Below are positions 1-10,273 of a DNA stretch of 64,000 nt, one piece after another. Positions within the stretch are counted from its first letter, which is position 1. Each line of letters starts with the position of its first letter. The translations under genes and the position numbers were made by a program. The notes beneath the pieces are model-generated. The model was not told the DNA's origin, did not search any database, and saw only the letters and a program-made list of their open reading frames with translations. Location: NCBI RefSeq assembly GCF_900039485.1, contig NZ_LN999833.1, forward strand, positions 744,001 through 808,000, given 5' to 3'. Source of the DNA: Candidatus Doolittlea endobia (lineage in GTDB: Bacteria > Pseudomonadota > Gammaproteobacteria > Enterobacterales > Enterobacteriaceae).

Positions 1-86
1 TACATGATCTTGCCATCGCTAAGAAAAATATTGTATCCCGTTATCGGGCTAACAACCTTTTCTATTAATTAAATAAGAGAGTGTTT

Positions 87-1487
87 ATGGGCATAGTCCC
101 TGTAATCGATATACTGCAAGGGCGCATGCCGGCTAACAGTGAGGTCACTGTACAAGGTTGGGTGCGTACTCGCCGGGATTCCAAAGTTGGAATATCCTTT
201 CTTGCTGTCTATGATGGTTCTTGTTTCGATTCATTACAGGCTGTTATTAATAATACCTTACCGAATTATCAGAACGAAATTTTACACCTGACAGCGGGTT
301 GTTCCGTGTCGGTCACTGGTCGGGTTATTGAATCCCCTGGGGGTGGTCAACGTTACGAAATTCAGGCGCAAGTAATTGAAGTGATTGGTTGGGTAGATGA
401 TCCTGGTACCTATCCCATAGCAGCTAAGCATCACAACATGGAATATTTACGCGAAGTCGCTCATCTTCGGCCACGCACCAACCTTATCGGCGCAGTGATT
501 AGGGTACGTCACACGCTGGCACAAGCCATTCATCGTTTCATGGACGAGCAAGGGTTTTTCTGGGTATCAACGCCGTTGATTACTGCTTCCGATACGGAAG
601 GCGCCACTGAAATGTTCCGTGTGTCCACACTTGATTTAGAGAATCTGCCGCGCACCCCCAACGGTAAAATTAATCATGAGGAAGATTTTTTCGGAAAAGA
701 GACTTTCCTGACGGTGTCAGGACAGTTAAACGCTGAAAGTTACGCCTGCGCTTTGTCGAAAATCTATACCTTCGGCCCGACGTTTCGGGCGGAACATTCC
801 AATACCAGCCGCCATCTCGCCGAATTCTGGATGATTGAGCCAGAAATTGCATTTGCTACCTTGGATGACGCTGTCGGTTTAGCGGAAGCTATGTTGAAAT
901 ATTTATTTCAGGCGGTATTGACTGAACGAGCCGACGATATGCAATTTTTCTCTGAGCGGATCGACAAAGAGGCAATAAATCGTCTCAAACAATTTATCAG
1001 TGCAGATTTTGCACAAGTCGACTACACCGAAGCAATAAAGATCCTGGAAAACTGTGGTCAGATTTTTGAAAATCAAGTTAAATGGGGCATTGACTTATCT
1101 TCGGAACACGAACGCTATATAGCAGAAAAATACTACAAAGCCCCGGTGGTGGTAAAAAACTATCCTAAGGATATTAAAGCGTTTTACATGCGGATGAATG
1201 ACGATGAAAAAACCGTTTCAGCCATGGATATCCTAGCACCAGGCATCGGTGAAATCATCGGCGGGTCACAGCGTGAAGAGCGTCTAGACCGGTTGGACCA
1301 ACGTCTTGCGGAAATGGGTCTCAATAAAGACGATTACTGGTGGTATCGGGATTTGCGTCGCTATGGCACCGTTCCGCATTCAGGATTCGGATTAGGTTTT
1401 GAGAGACTAATAGTATATATTACGGGAATACAAAATATTCGTGATGTAATTCCCTTTCCGAGAAGTCCACGAAATGCTAATTTCTAA
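87..1487 (+). CDS. asnS: Asparaginyl-tRNA synthetase
   Basis: Class II aminoacyl-tRNA synthetase that charges tRNA-Asn in the cytoplasm. The 466-residue product is co-linear with the E. coli enzyme: an N-terminal OB-fold anticodon-binding domain (about residues 1-110, with [10 protein letters not shown]), then the class II catalytic core with motif 2 ([15 protein letters not shown]) and motif 3 near the C terminus (GFGLGFERL). An in-frame GTG at 81 precedes it, but the ATG at 87 gives the family length and starts MGIVPV like E. coli MSVVPV, with an AAGAGAG ribosome site just upstream. The usual enteric neighbours pncB and ompF are not visible. The next 1.8 kb has no intact gene. Identification is secure. 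Confidence 0.97.
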   Translation: MGIVPVIDILQGRMPANSEVTVQGWVRTRRDSKVGISFLAVYDGSCFDSLQAVINNTLPNYQNEILHLTAGCSVSVTGRVIESPGGGQRYEIQAQVIEVIGWVDDPGTYPIAAKHHNMEYLREVAHLRPRTNLIGAVIRVRHTLAQAIHRFMDEQGFFWVSTPLITASDTEGATEMFRVSTLDLENLPRTPNGKINHEEDFFGKETFLTVSGQLNAESYACALSKIYTFGPTFRAEHSNTSRHLAEFWMIEPEIAFATLDDAVGLAEAMLKYLFQAVLTERADDMQFFSERIDKEAINRLKQFISADFAQVDYTEAIKILENCGQIFENQVKWGIDLSSEHERYIAEKYYKAPVVVKNYPKDIKAFYMRMNDDEKTVSAMDILAPGIGEIIGGSQREERLDRLDQRLAEMGLNKDDYWWYRDLRRYGTVPHSGFGLGFERLIVYITGIQNIRDVIPFPRSPRNANF

Positions 1488-3284
1488 CTATTGTTCTTGT
1501 AAAAAGTCGTATGAGTTCACTGAAGCTATGGCACAATGTGCAATGCTACGTACAAGAAGGACAACTTTCAGTCTAATCACCTATCGTTATGTTCTGCTAT
1601 CGACAACTTGTTGAATTTTTTAAATACATTAGAACGGCATTAAAGCTTATTCGCAATTAAATGGTAAAGGGTATAGTCGTATGCACAAATTATAGCTGAC
1701 GGTAAAACCAGAGCGACTGCTGCAGTCTGATTGCTCCTATCGCGCATAGTGCCATAGGAATGCGGCATAGTGTCTAAATATTAGAATAAGACAAAGAAGC
1801 TTACAAGAATCACAAACTACCGAAACGTGTAACAAATTTTTTCTATTTGGCGATGCCTAATAGCGACACGTGTCAAAAGTAAAACTTTCTTCCTTATTAC
1901 GTCCGAGTCTGCAAGCACATTTTGCGTTCGTCTTCACTCAACGAGACCAGAAACGCATCGCAATCAAATACGCGCGTTATATATCCTTGCAAAACTCCTT
2001 GCCCCTACACTGGCCAGTTGCAATGCCTAACTGAGGTAAACGCCATAGTAGTGACGCTAAGTAGCAATCTACTAGGCGAAATCTTCGCTAATGAAGAAAG
2101 GAGTTTCATTAAATACCGGCGCTACGGACAACAGTTCCTTTGCTTCGCTTCTACTGCTTTGTTCAATTTTAAGCATTAGCTCATACCAATCGTTTTCAAT
2201 GCGATATATAATCAGGCGGTTAGTACTTCCGGATATATCGACATCAATGGGGGTGCGGCAATCGTTCATCGAGGTATTCGATAATAATGCGAGATTGTAA
2301 AACATCAATTCACGATCGACTAGTGCCGATGCGGCACGATAAGGATTAAGGTCAATCCCTTTTCCGCCAACACGATGCGCCCTTGATGGCTGAAAATGTC
2401 ACGCGTGTCGGAAAATAGCATCATCACCGAACATTTTTGGCAACAAAAGTCACGAAAACTCCAAGTCTTTTAAAAAAGACGGCGAATTAACCCTAAAGAC
2501 TGTCATCACAAGATGAATATCGAGAATAGCCTATTTAATACCAAGTGATAGTCTAAACTCATTTAGCATTATATCAATATCATGATGGGTAATGTAATTA
2601 AACCTAATGTGCACGGTTACGTTCCATATGTGTTTTATCTAATAAATAATCAATGCCTGCTTGTCTTTTACTCTTGACAAAAGCCATGAATACTGCAGTC
2701 AGTATCTGATACTTGACTGGCACAATCATTAGATGGCATATGGCCGCCGAGAACCATCATCAAACTTATGTCGTGAAAATAAATCTGGAACGTTTTCAGA
2801 CATAGCTTATAGTTTGACTATAACATCGAAGGCCATTAGCTTCGATTTATAACAAGGGAAAAAAATCCCAATCTCTATTATAAAAATAAGAAGATAGAAT
2901 ACCAATCAATCTAAATTAGAGCCCGTCAAAAAGTTAATTATAAATAATATAAATGAGCTATTTTACAAGATAAACCACTGCTCCGAATATCAAAAGTAGG
3001 TAGTGACAACAAGTTATGAGTTTTCGTTATTAATTTGAAGCTATAGGCAATTACCCTTACAAAGGTTATCCATTAAACAATGCTGATTGTGCGTAATATG
3101 TTATACCGACGCTTCCTCTTACGATATGGACATTGATTTAATCGATTGCCAAATTACTCAGAGTTGAGATAATTTTACCTGATTCTCGCACTAACGCTCA
3201 TGCGGTTTCAGTTTATGTCCTGCCGCTAATTTGATTGGTGGGGCGGGTTGTTATTAACGTATAATTTTAATAAGATCGAAAAAC
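1488..3284. other. Gene-poor spacer with an unidentified eroded reading frame
   Basis: No intact gene is seen. On the minus strand, 2072-2308 is open and the same frame can be followed upstream to about 2440 past one stop (LNPYRAAS...LMFYNLALLSN...CRTPIDVDIS). Its composition looks protein-like rather than random, suggesting a decayed gene, but I could not name it. A partial copy of the dispersed repeat described at 36477-36650 lies at 2770-2808. The remainder is AT-rich with stops in all frames. Confidence 0.5.
2770..2808 (+). repeat. Partial copy of dispersed repeat unit
   Basis: About 39 bases resemble the left arm of the inverted element at 36477-36650: both read roughly GAAAATAAAxCTGGAxCGTTTTC followed by a similar AGACATAGCTTA / AAACACGGCTTA. 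The similarity stops abruptly on both sides. It is seen by eye only and has diverged. Confidence 0.4.
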
Positions 3285-3806
3285 ATGGCAGAGAAACGCA
3301 AGATCTTTCTGGTAGGGCCTATGGGTGCTGGGAAAAGCACTATTGGTCGCCAGTTGGCTCAACAACTTAATATGGAGTTTTTCGATTCTGATCAAGAGAT
3401 TGAGCGACGTACCGGGGCTGATGTAAATTGGGTATTTGACGTGGAAGGTGAAGACGGCTTCCGCAATCGAGAAGAAAAAGTCATCAACGAACTGACCGAA
3501 AAGCAGGGGATTGTGCTGGCCACCGGTGGTGGCTCCGTGAAGTCACGCGAAACACGTAACCGCCTTTCCTCCCGCGGTGTGGTTATCTATCTTACAACCA
3601 CCATTGAAAAACAGTTGGCTCGTACGCAAAGGGATAAAAAACGTCAACTGTTGCAAGTCGACGCTCCGCTGCATGTAGTGCTTGAAGCGCTGGCGCGCGA
3701 GCGTAACCCACTGTATGAAGAAATAGCGGACATGACTATACATACTAATGAACAAAGTGCCAAAGTTGTTGCTAATCAAATTATCAATTTACTAGAAAGA
3801 AGCTAA
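3285..3806 (+). CDS. aroK: Shikimate kinase I
   Basis: Phosphorylates shikimate with ATP, the fifth step of the chorismate pathway. The 173 residues match E. coli AroK in length and nearly throughout. The Walker A loop GPMGAGKST is at about residues 11-19, the shikimate-binding DSD at about 34-36, and the GGG motif (ATGGGSV) at about 79-85. The start MAEKRKIF is the family start. Gene order is enteric, with aroB expected directly downstream, but aroB is now a wreck beginning about 10 bases later. The pathway is therefore broken here at step two unless aroB exists elsewhere. Nothing in the protein suggests loss of function. Confidence 0.97.
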   Translation: MAEKRKIFLVGPMGAGKSTIGRQLAQQLNMEFFDSDQEIERRTGADVNWVFDVEGEDGFRNREEKVINELTEKQGIVLATGGGSVKSRETRNRLSSRGVVIYLTTTIEKQLARTQRDKKRQLLQVDAPLHVVLEALARERNPLYEEIADMTIHTNEQSAKVVANQIINLLERS

Positions 3807-3815
3807 TCTAAATTC

Positions 3816-4245
3816 ATAAGATACCGAAAAGGTTATTTAACGTATCTCTCCGATTCCCATTGCTGTCAGATCATTCTATGATCTTGTCTTGCGCTCGTCA
3901 TTGGTGATCTGGAAGAGTTTTCTGTCGCCGGTTATCAACGCGGAGCGCGTTGTATCCAGGCACTAGTCCTACATATTAACCCCTCGGTTGGAGGCAAAAT
4001 CGTTACAAACCATCCTCTAGGAAAATATGATCGGCATCTGTTATTAACTCATATTTATAGTCATTGATTTGCGTCACTGCAGCATGTACTGGAGCTGCAA
4101 GCGCTAGCTTTATTGCATCCGTTGTTGCTGTGAACTGAGAGCCGATGTAGTAAGCTACTGATGAGTAGACTATCTGAAAGAGCACAGGAAGATTATCTAA
4201 ACACTCATCGTTAAACCGGTTGAGTCTGTTCCGACCTTTAAATAT
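3816..4245 (+). pseudogene. aroB: 3-dehydroquinate synthase remnant
   Basis: Directly follows aroK as in enterics. Reading across frames recovers AroB blocks in order: an N-terminal trace (PIPIAV, about 3850), then from 3888 [11 protein letters not shown] and [10 protein letters not shown], then NPSVGGKI and NHPLGKY (matching SSVGGKT and NHPLGKN), then VIDL, then YCIRCCCELRADVV near 4110-4150 (matching YCIRRCCELKAEVV), and a last trace with LSER near 4160. There are stops, frameshifts and an internal deletion of roughly 80 codons after the N terminus. The 3' end is unclear; weak traces may reach about 4400. The identity of the middle blocks is firm and function is clearly lost. Confidence 0.88.
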
Positions 4246-4482
4246 TGGTCCAGCGCTGAAATTTGAATTTTAAACTGATTCAAGTTGCCAAAGTGTGAGG
4301 TAAGTATAATACAGTTTTATTTGGCTTAACTTCCGGCGCCGAAAGTTAACGGAATAACAGGTCCTTCCCGAAAGAACTGAGTGTGCCAAAATGGCTTCTA
4401 CGCTGACGTAAACCATAGTAACACACACTATCATCTGAAGCTGAAATAAAAGCACAGCAAAGAGTAAATAAGTAATAAAGGC

Positions 4483-5229
4483 ATGAAAAAAACTATTTCT
4501 AACATGGGTCGTCGGTAAATATCGTTGATTGAGGATATTCGCTGTCATCTATTGGGTGGTGACTGTTTAATAGAAACTATTGTTGGCACTGGTTCAGTTT
4601 TTTCAACACTGATTACGATCGATACATCTTCGCTGATATCAACAATGATTTTATTAATTTATTCAATATCATTGAAGAGCGCTCAAACGATTTTATCCGA
4701 GATGCCAGGCATTATTCTCCGATGACGCTAATATCCTACTCAGTGAATTACATCTCTGTATAGACATTCATCAACGCTCGGTGCTACTTTTATGTCTTAA
4801 CCGGCGTTGCTATGACGGGCTATGCCGATATAACCTAAATGGAGGGTTCAGCGTTCCTTTCAGACCTTATAAAAAGCCGCATTTTCCGGAGCTGGAACTG
4901 TACCAGTTTGCCGAGAAACCCAGTCGAGCGATATTTATTTGCGAACACTACCAATAAGCGCTATCCCGCGCCGTATCTGGTACGGTGGTATGTTGTAATC
5001 CACCTTATGTGCTGCTTTCAATCACCGCAAACTTTAGAGACGAATCTACAGAACTTCATCAGTAAGCTGTTTCGTGATAGTCGGATATCAGTGTTGGTTG
5101 CACGATACCACGCTGACTTGGCAATGGTATGGTGATGTGGTGCTGCATCGTGTTACGGCACATCGAACCATTAGCCGCAATGTTTTCAGACGCAGCAGTA
5201 TAAATGAACTGTTAGCGTTATACTTCTGA
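4483..5229 (+). pseudogene. dam: DNA adenine methyltransferase (Dam) remnant
   Basis: Remnant of the GATC N6-adenine methylase. Recovered blocks in order: a start ATGAAAAAA; EDIRCHLLGG then GSVF (E. coli DIKRHLPKGE, GSVF); YDGLCRYNLNGGFSVPF; PYKKPHFPELELYQFAEK; VVCCNPPYVLLSITANF, where the catalytic DPPY has become NPPY; and a C terminus ending LLALYF. At least three frameshifts and several stops interrupt it. It sits between aroB and rpe as expected, with damX gone or unrecognisable (4246-4482). Loss removes methyl-directed strand discrimination in mismatch repair and GATC-based control of replication, if there is no second copy. Confidence 0.93.
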
Positions 5230-5275
5230 GCGGGACTGCCAGCCATAGACTAACTGTAATTGACGGGAGATATAG

Positions 5276-5956
5276 ATGAAAAACTATTTAATCGCTCCTT
5301 CCATCCTTTCTGCGGATTTTGCTTGCCTGGGTGAAGATACTGCTAGGGTGTTAAGTGCGGGTGCGGACATGGTGCATTTCGATGCGATGGATAATCATTT
5401 TGTTCCAAATCTTACCATGGGGCCAATTGTACTTCGATCGCTGCGTAACTATGGTATTACTGCCCCAATTGACGTGCACTTGATGGTACAGTCAGTTGAT
5501 CGCCTCATCCCGGATTTTGCCGACGCCGGCGCCAGTTACATTGCTTTTCACGTCGAAGCGTCACAACATATTGATCGTTCTCTGCAAATCATTAAAGAGC
5601 ACGGCTGCAAAGCCGGGCTGGTTTTCAATCCAGCTACGCCGCTGAGCTGTCTGGAGTACGTTATCGATAAACTCGATATCATTTTGCTGATATCGGTCAA
5701 CCCCGGTTTTAGTGGCCAGTCTTTCTTGCCTTCAACCCTAGATAAATTGCGCCAAGCGCGTCAAATTATCGATCGCAGCGGTAAAGATATCCGTCTCGAA
5801 GTAGACGGCGGCGTCAAAGTGGACAATATTGCCGATATCGCTGCCGCGGGAGCCGATATATTCGTTTCCGGCTCTGCTATATTCAGCCAGTCGGATTACC
5901 GACCTGTTATCGACGCCATGCGTCAGGCATTAGCAGGAGCAACTGAGCATGTGTGA
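5276..5956 (+). CDS. rpe: Ribulose-phosphate 3-epimerase
   Basis: Interconverts ribulose-5-phosphate and xylulose-5-phosphate in the pentose phosphate pathway, downstream of Gnd, which is also encoded in this window. The 226-residue TIM barrel matches E. coli Rpe (225). The metal/catalytic motif [12 protein letters not shown], the HLMV strand, the NPGFSGQ loop and the second catalytic Asp in EVDGGV are all present. The usual HPEA is HVEA here, keeping the His. A GGGAGA ribosome site precedes ATG 5276. The stop codon overlaps the start of the following gph remnant, an old operon junction. Identification is secure. Confidence 0.97.
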   Translation: MKNYLIAPSILSADFACLGEDTARVLSAGADMVHFDAMDNHFVPNLTMGPIVLRSLRNYGITAPIDVHLMVQSVDRLIPDFADAGASYIAFHVEASQHIDRSLQIIKEHGCKAGLVFNPATPLSCLEYVIDKLDIILLISVNPGFSGQSFLPSTLDKLRQARQIIDRSGKDIRLEVDGGVKVDNIADIAAAGADIFVSGSAIFSQSDYRPVIDAMRQALAGATEHV

Positions 5957-6100
5957 TGCACGATTTATTCGCGGTATCACGTATAATGTTAATGGCCATT
6001 TCATGGCTACTGCCAACGTTACTGTCTCATTCAGCAAAGATAAACCGTTTTGCTGATCTTTCCAGTACTTAGGGCTACCACCTTTTGTTAATCAGGACTG
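5949..6100 (+). pseudogene. gph: Phosphoglycolate phosphatase remnant with large internal deletion
   Basis: The ATG at 5949 overlaps the rpe stop, as expected for gph. The first codons read FIRGITYNVNGHFMATA, aligning with E. coli DIRGVAFDLDGTLVDSA. The catalytic DxDGT of the HAD family has become NVNGH. After about 25 codons the similarity jumps to the C-terminal LGLP-like end, just before trpS. Most of the gene, roughly 200 codons, is deleted. The two ends sit where rpe-gph-trpS synteny predicts, so the assignment is good despite the small size. Confidence 0.72.
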
Positions 6101-6106
6101 TTTAAA

Positions 6107-7111
6107 ATGAGCAAGTCCATCGTATTCAGCGGCACGCAACCTTCAGGAGAACTGACCATTGGCAACTATGTGGGTGCACTGCGTCAGTGGGTAGGCATGC
6201 AAGATGAATATGACTGTATTTATTGCATCGTTGACCTACATGCTATTACCGTTCGCCAAAATGCTTCTCAACTGCGTAAGGCTACGCTGGATGTTTTGGC
6301 GATGTATCTAGCTTGCGGTATTGATCCAGCTAAAAGTACAGTTTTCATTCAGTCGCATGTGCCAGAGCATGGCCAATTGAGCTGGCTGTTAAACTGTTAT
6401 ACCTATTTTTCTGAACTCAAGAGAATGACTCAATTCAAGGACAAATCGGCCCGTTACGCCGAGAATATTAATGCCGGGCTGTTTCATTATCCGGTACTGA
6501 TGGCGGCAGATATTCTTCTCTATCAAACTAATCATGTACCAATTGGGGAAGATCAGAAACAGCATTTGGAACTAAGTCGTAATATCGCCAAACGATTTAA
6601 CTCTCTGTATGGCGACATCTTCACCATTCCTGAACCGTTTATTCCTAAATCCGGCGCACGCGTGATGTCGTTAATGGATCCATTAAAAAAGATGTCAAAA
6701 TCTGATAATAACCATAATAATGTCATCACTCTGCTAGAAGATCCAAAATCCATAGTCAAGAAACTTAAACGGGCAGTTACTGATTCTGACAGACCTCCGG
6801 TGGTTCGTTATGATCCTTTAGAGAAACCCGGCGTCTCTAATTTGCTAAATATTTTATCCGGCGTGACTGGTCAGCCGGTGGAAGAACTAGAACAGGCGTT
6901 TACTGGAAAAATATACGACCATCTGAAATCTGCCGTGGCCAACGCAGTATCGGAAATGCTGACTGCGTTACAGGCTCGTTATTGTGCCTTGCGTGTCGAC
7001 GAAATGTATTTGAATAAAGTATTACGGGACGGAGCGGAAAAAGCCCGTGCTCAAGCTAGTGTAACTTTGGGAAAGGTCTATGAAGCAGTTGGCTTGATCG
7101 CTAAATTCTAA
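6107..7111 (+). CDS. trpS: Tryptophanyl-tRNA synthetase
   Basis: Class I aminoacyl-tRNA synthetase that charges tRNA-Trp. The 334 residues match the length and sequence of the E. coli enzyme. The HIGH-equivalent TIGN lies near residues 17-20 in the segment SGELTIGNY, and the KMSKS loop is intact (KKMSKSDNN, about residue 195). The DIL/GEDQ tryptophan-pocket segment ([20 protein letters not shown]) is present. The start MSKSIVFSG matches the family, and the gene closes the rpe-gph-trpS block. There are no anomalies. Its retention says the symbiont translates its own proteins; it says nothing about tryptophan synthesis. Confidence 0.97.
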   Translation: MSKSIVFSGTQPSGELTIGNYVGALRQWVGMQDEYDCIYCIVDLHAITVRQNASQLRKATLDVLAMYLACGIDPAKSTVFIQSHVPEHGQLSWLLNCYTYFSELKRMTQFKDKSARYAENINAGLFHYPVLMAADILLYQTNHVPIGEDQKQHLELSRNIAKRFNSLYGDIFTIPEPFIPKSGARVMSLMDPLKKMSKSDNNHNNVITLLEDPKSIVKKLKRAVTDSDRPPVVRYDPLEKPGVSNLLNILSGVTGQPVEELEQAFTGKIYDHLKSAVANAVSEMLTALQARYCALRVDEMYLNKVLRDGAEKARAQASVTLGKVYEAVGLIAKF

Positions 7112-7492
7112 ATCGTTTATATTCTATTCATATTCGGCATGATCTCAATATGACTGAGCACACGGCGCATTACCACATTTTTTAATGATTTCAGCAAAGG
7201 CAATAGATAATACGATTACACATCTATCAAGCAGACTTTTGATAAAATTGAGGTAATCTCTTGCTTGATCTACTGTTGAAAACAGTGAAGCCGGATTAGC
7301 TATCCTACTGTTTGTTTTACAACGAGAACACATCACATTAACTTTGCTATGCATTTAAAAATAAGAGGAACGAACTCTGGGTGGTTTTTCGCTCAAGGCA
7401 AAGGGACCAGATGGTGGCGAAGGTAAATTGAGTCTAGATTACAACGCTAGTTTATACTGTAATATAGTGCCTACCAATGTTAGAGGAAGAAG
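7112..7492. other. Intergenic spacer, nothing recognised
   Basis: About 380 bases between trpS and the pdxJ remnant. No RNA gene, repeat or convincing gene remnant was found. The 69-codon minus-strand open frame at 7145-7354 has no features of a real gene. Confidence 0.5.
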
Positions 7493-8245
7493 ATGTCTGA
7501 ATTGTTGCTTAACGTGAATATCGATCATACATATTACAACGTTGCGTAATGCACGCGGTACAGCGTGGCCGAATCCGGTTCAAGCGGATTTTATCGTAGA
7601 GCAGGCAAGCTCTGATGGCATCACCGTACATTTGCGTGAGGACCGCCGACATATTACTGATCGTGATATCAAGCTATTAAGAGAAACGATTCAAACCAGA
7701 ATGAATCTGGAAATGGCAGCGACAGAAGAGATGATCGCTATTGTTTGCAATTTAGTGTGGCATTTTGCTGTTTGGTATCGGAAAAGAGTCAAGAAATAAC
7801 CACTAAAGGTGGGCTACTAGATGTTGCCAGTTAGAGGGATCAGCTTTATCAAGCTGTGACTCGTTTAAGTGCTGCCGGCATACAAGTGTCGCTATTCATT
7901 GACGATGATGAACGGCAAATTGCAGCGGCAACGGACGTGGCGCGCCCTATATTGAAATGCATACCAGGTGCTTATGTCAATGCAGCCAACGAGGTTTCAC
8001 ATGCGGAAGAATTCGCTCGTATCCGTCAGAACACAGACTTTGTCGTCAAGCTGGTCTTGAAAGACAATGCCTACCATGGACTTAATTACCACAATGTTAA
8101 ACCGGTGACCGTTTTGATGCATATGCAAGAACTGAACATTAACCACGGGATTATCAGCCGTGCCGTCATCGTCGATCTGGTAAGCGCGGTAAGGGACACG
8201 AAAAAAAGGGACATAAAAAATCTGATACGTGACGCGCACCGCTGA
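7493..8245 (+). pseudogene. pdxJ: Pyridoxine 5'-phosphate synthase, frameshifted
   Basis: Remnant of the enzyme that makes pyridoxine 5'-phosphate (vitamin B6) from deoxyxylulose phosphate and aminoacetone phosphate. The start [12 protein letters not shown] follows a GAGG ribosome site at 7493. A small insertion near 7527-7541 shifts the frame before [15 protein letters not shown] one-base loss in a T run near 7762 shifts it again at HF(CC)LVSEK. A TAG at 7832 replaces the Gln of the VAGQRD segment. The rest reads through to the end (AGIQVSLFIDDDE, HGLNYHNV, LNINHGIISRAV). Nearly full-length sequence survives, so inactivation is comparatively recent. The stop overlaps acpS by one base. Confidence 0.95.
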
Positions 8246-8625
8246 TGGCGATTATCGGCATCGGCACCGATATCGTCGAGATAGGACGTATTGAAGCATT
8301 CGTCTCCCGTAGCGGCGATCGGTTGGCACGGCGAATCCTGAATCCAGATGAATGGCGGCAGTATCAGCAGCATAATCAGCCAATACGGTTTCTCGCTAAA
8401 CGTTTTGCGATGAAAGAGGCAGCATCCAAGGCGTTAGGGACAGGTATCCGTGATGGGTTATCTTTTTCTCAGTTCGAGGTCTGCAATGATGCGTTGGGCA
8501 AGCCTTTTCTGCGTTTATTTGATCAGGCGGCAATATTAGCAACCCGCTTAGGCGTTACAGGTATGCATGTAACCTTAGCCGATGAGCGACATTATGCCTG
8601 CGCGACGGTCATTTTTGAACGATGA
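8245..8625 (+). CDS. acpS: Holo-[acyl-carrier-protein] synthase
   Basis: Transfers 4'-phosphopantetheine from CoA to acyl carrier protein, activating fatty-acid synthesis. The 126 residues equal E. coli AcpS in length. Signature motifs are present: GIGTDIVEI near the N terminus (metal-binding Asp) and the [15 protein letters not shown] block near residues 53-67 (catalytic Glu and CoA-binding Lys). The ATG at 8245 overlaps the TGA of the dead pdxJ (TGATG), so it was translationally coupled. It now depends on an upstream pdxJ message that terminates early in several frames, which may reduce its expression. Confidence 0.97.
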   Translation: MAIIGIGTDIVEIGRIEAFVSRSGDRLARRILNPDEWRQYQQHNQPIRFLAKRFAMKEAASKALGTGIRDGLSFSQFEVCNDALGKPFLRLFDQAAILATRLGVTGMHVTLADERHYACATVIFER

Positions 8626-9514
8626 TGCTGCAGTTTTATAGAACTACAAACGATCAACGTGTGGTGAAGAGACATGCATCGTTGTTGTTTTCGCCACGCT
8701 GCGAATCTGCAATAATGATATTTAAGATAGACCTACGGGACTTGTGTAATGCCTGATACAGGACGTATAGCGTCATCGTATACTCAGTACCATGCTTGGA
8801 TGTGTCTTGTGGCCACTTTATGGCGAACAGTGTTTGATGCAGTTTTAGTGATGAGTAACAATATTTTATCAAATGACCATTTGCATTATATGCGTTAGTC
8901 ATTGATGTTCTTTTGCATCCTTGATGGACCGGAATCGGTTAACGTGCAACTACGTGCTACTACTCACAATCACTTTTCCACCACCGTCTAAGACTAGACA
9001 CCCCCATAGGCATCGACGCTTGGATGCTTGAAAAGCTTATCTCTTTAACATATATCAAAAATCGATGCAACTCATAATGAGGACAGAGCTGTAAATTAGA
9101 ACGATAACATAGGCCTTGCACGAGGGGTTCAGCAGCAAACTGCACCTGATTATCGATGTACAAGTATACCATTTCTGGTATACCACTTGTATAAGTTGTT
9201 CAGGCTTACAAATATAGCGTTGATCTCCCAATGTGAATGTCAATAACCATGACACGCACTCTATCGGCTTTACTTGAACCAGATTAGATCACATCGATTA
9301 TTTTTAAAATAACTGTTTCAAAAAATCGATAAATTTGAATCACGACCATTTATAAATCTCCACAATCAAGCACGCTTTTCCTTAAAAACATATTTTATTA
9401 TTCGGCTATTGCATAGCCGAGTTATGTAGTATGCCCATTTGGTTAAAATCTAGGTATACCGAGCTAGCCGAACGGTGACACGTAGATCAAAATACTGAAA
9501 GTGCATCCTATCAC
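8626..9514. other. Intergenic spacer, no gene recognised
   Basis: About 890 bases without an intact gene. Overlapping minus-strand open frames at 8960-9255 (MSWLLTFTLGDQRYI in one frame, VYLYIDNQVQFAAEP in the next) may be one eroded gene split by a frameshift. I cannot identify it. No RNA gene was seen. Confidence 0.45.
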
Positions 9515-10273
9515 TTATTGCGTATCTATTAAATTAAAAGCGTCTTGGACCGTTTCGGTGTTCAGGTTTTCCTGCGGCGTCAACATGCCATCATTGGCTA
9601 AGAAATCATGCTGCTGAAAATAGGCTACACGAATCATGGAATAAGGATCTTGCGAGGTCTGCAATAAGCCATCAGAGCCCAGCAATTGTGTACGGGTTTC
9701 TAGTCCTTCTAATACCCATTTACCTGCGGACATCCACCAAGTGAGACAGCTCAAGAGTGGATAAAGCGCATCTACGAATCCGCCGATATCCTCACGAAGC
9801 GTAAAACTTCCGTAGCCAGGAAGATGTATGTAGGGACCATAACCTACGCCATAGTAACCTAAAGTGCTGCCGAAACGTCTCGGCTCTTCTTTATCCAGTT
9901 TTGGGTTTGCCATCGAGGCCACGTCGATTAAACCTCCCATTCCTAGCAAGGTATTTAAGAAAAAGCGGTTAAAATGTACCGCCGCCTTGCGGGGCTTCCT
10001 TGCTATAAAATAATTGACCATGGTAGCAGGCTCTTTTAGGTTCATTAAGAAATTATTTAAACCATTACGTGCCGGTTGCGGCACATAATGTTGCCAGGCC
10101 ACCGCTGCCGGGCGCACTACATATGGATCCAGCACGTTGTAGTTGAAATTGAACATGCTACGGTTAAAGCTTTCCAAAGGATCCGACCAATCCTGGTTGC
10201 CCTGAATTTGATGAGTAGTACACCCTAGAAGCAGGATGCCAACGAATACTACACCTGGCAGGTGGAAATTCAT
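9515..10273 (-). CDS. mlaA: Intermembrane phospholipid transport lipoprotein MlaA (VacJ)
   Basis: Outer-membrane lipoprotein that removes misplaced phospholipids from the outer leaflet and passes them to the MlaC/MlaFEDB system, maintaining outer-membrane asymmetry. The 252 residues match E. coli MlaA (251). A signal peptide ends in the lipobox LLLGC with the lipidated Cys at 18. Core blocks include SDPLESFNR, NVLDPYVVRP, FFLNTLLGMGG and FGSTLGYYGVGYGPY. ATG 10273 was chosen over an upstream in-frame ATG because it begins the signal peptide and has a TGGAG ribosome site. No other mla genes lie in the window, so pathway completeness is unknown. Confidence 0.95.
   Translation of the reverse strand: MNFHLPGVVFVGILLLGCTTHQIQGNQDWSDPLESFNRSMFNFNYNVLDPYVVRPAAVAWQHYVPQPARNGLNNFLMNLKEPATMVNYFIARKPRKAAVHFNRFFLNTLLGMGGLIDVASMANPKLDKEEPRRFGSTLGYYGVGYGPYIHLPGYGSFTLREDIGGFVDALYPLLSCLTWWMSAGKWVLEGLETRTQLLGSDGLLQTSQDPYSMIRVAYFQQHDFLANDGMLTPQENLNTETVQDAFNLIDTQ

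Noticed and set aside
4270-4548. 92-codon minus-strand open frame
   Set aside because: It overlaps the aroB/dam decay zone on the opposite strand, has no ribosome site and no recognisable domain. Probably chance.
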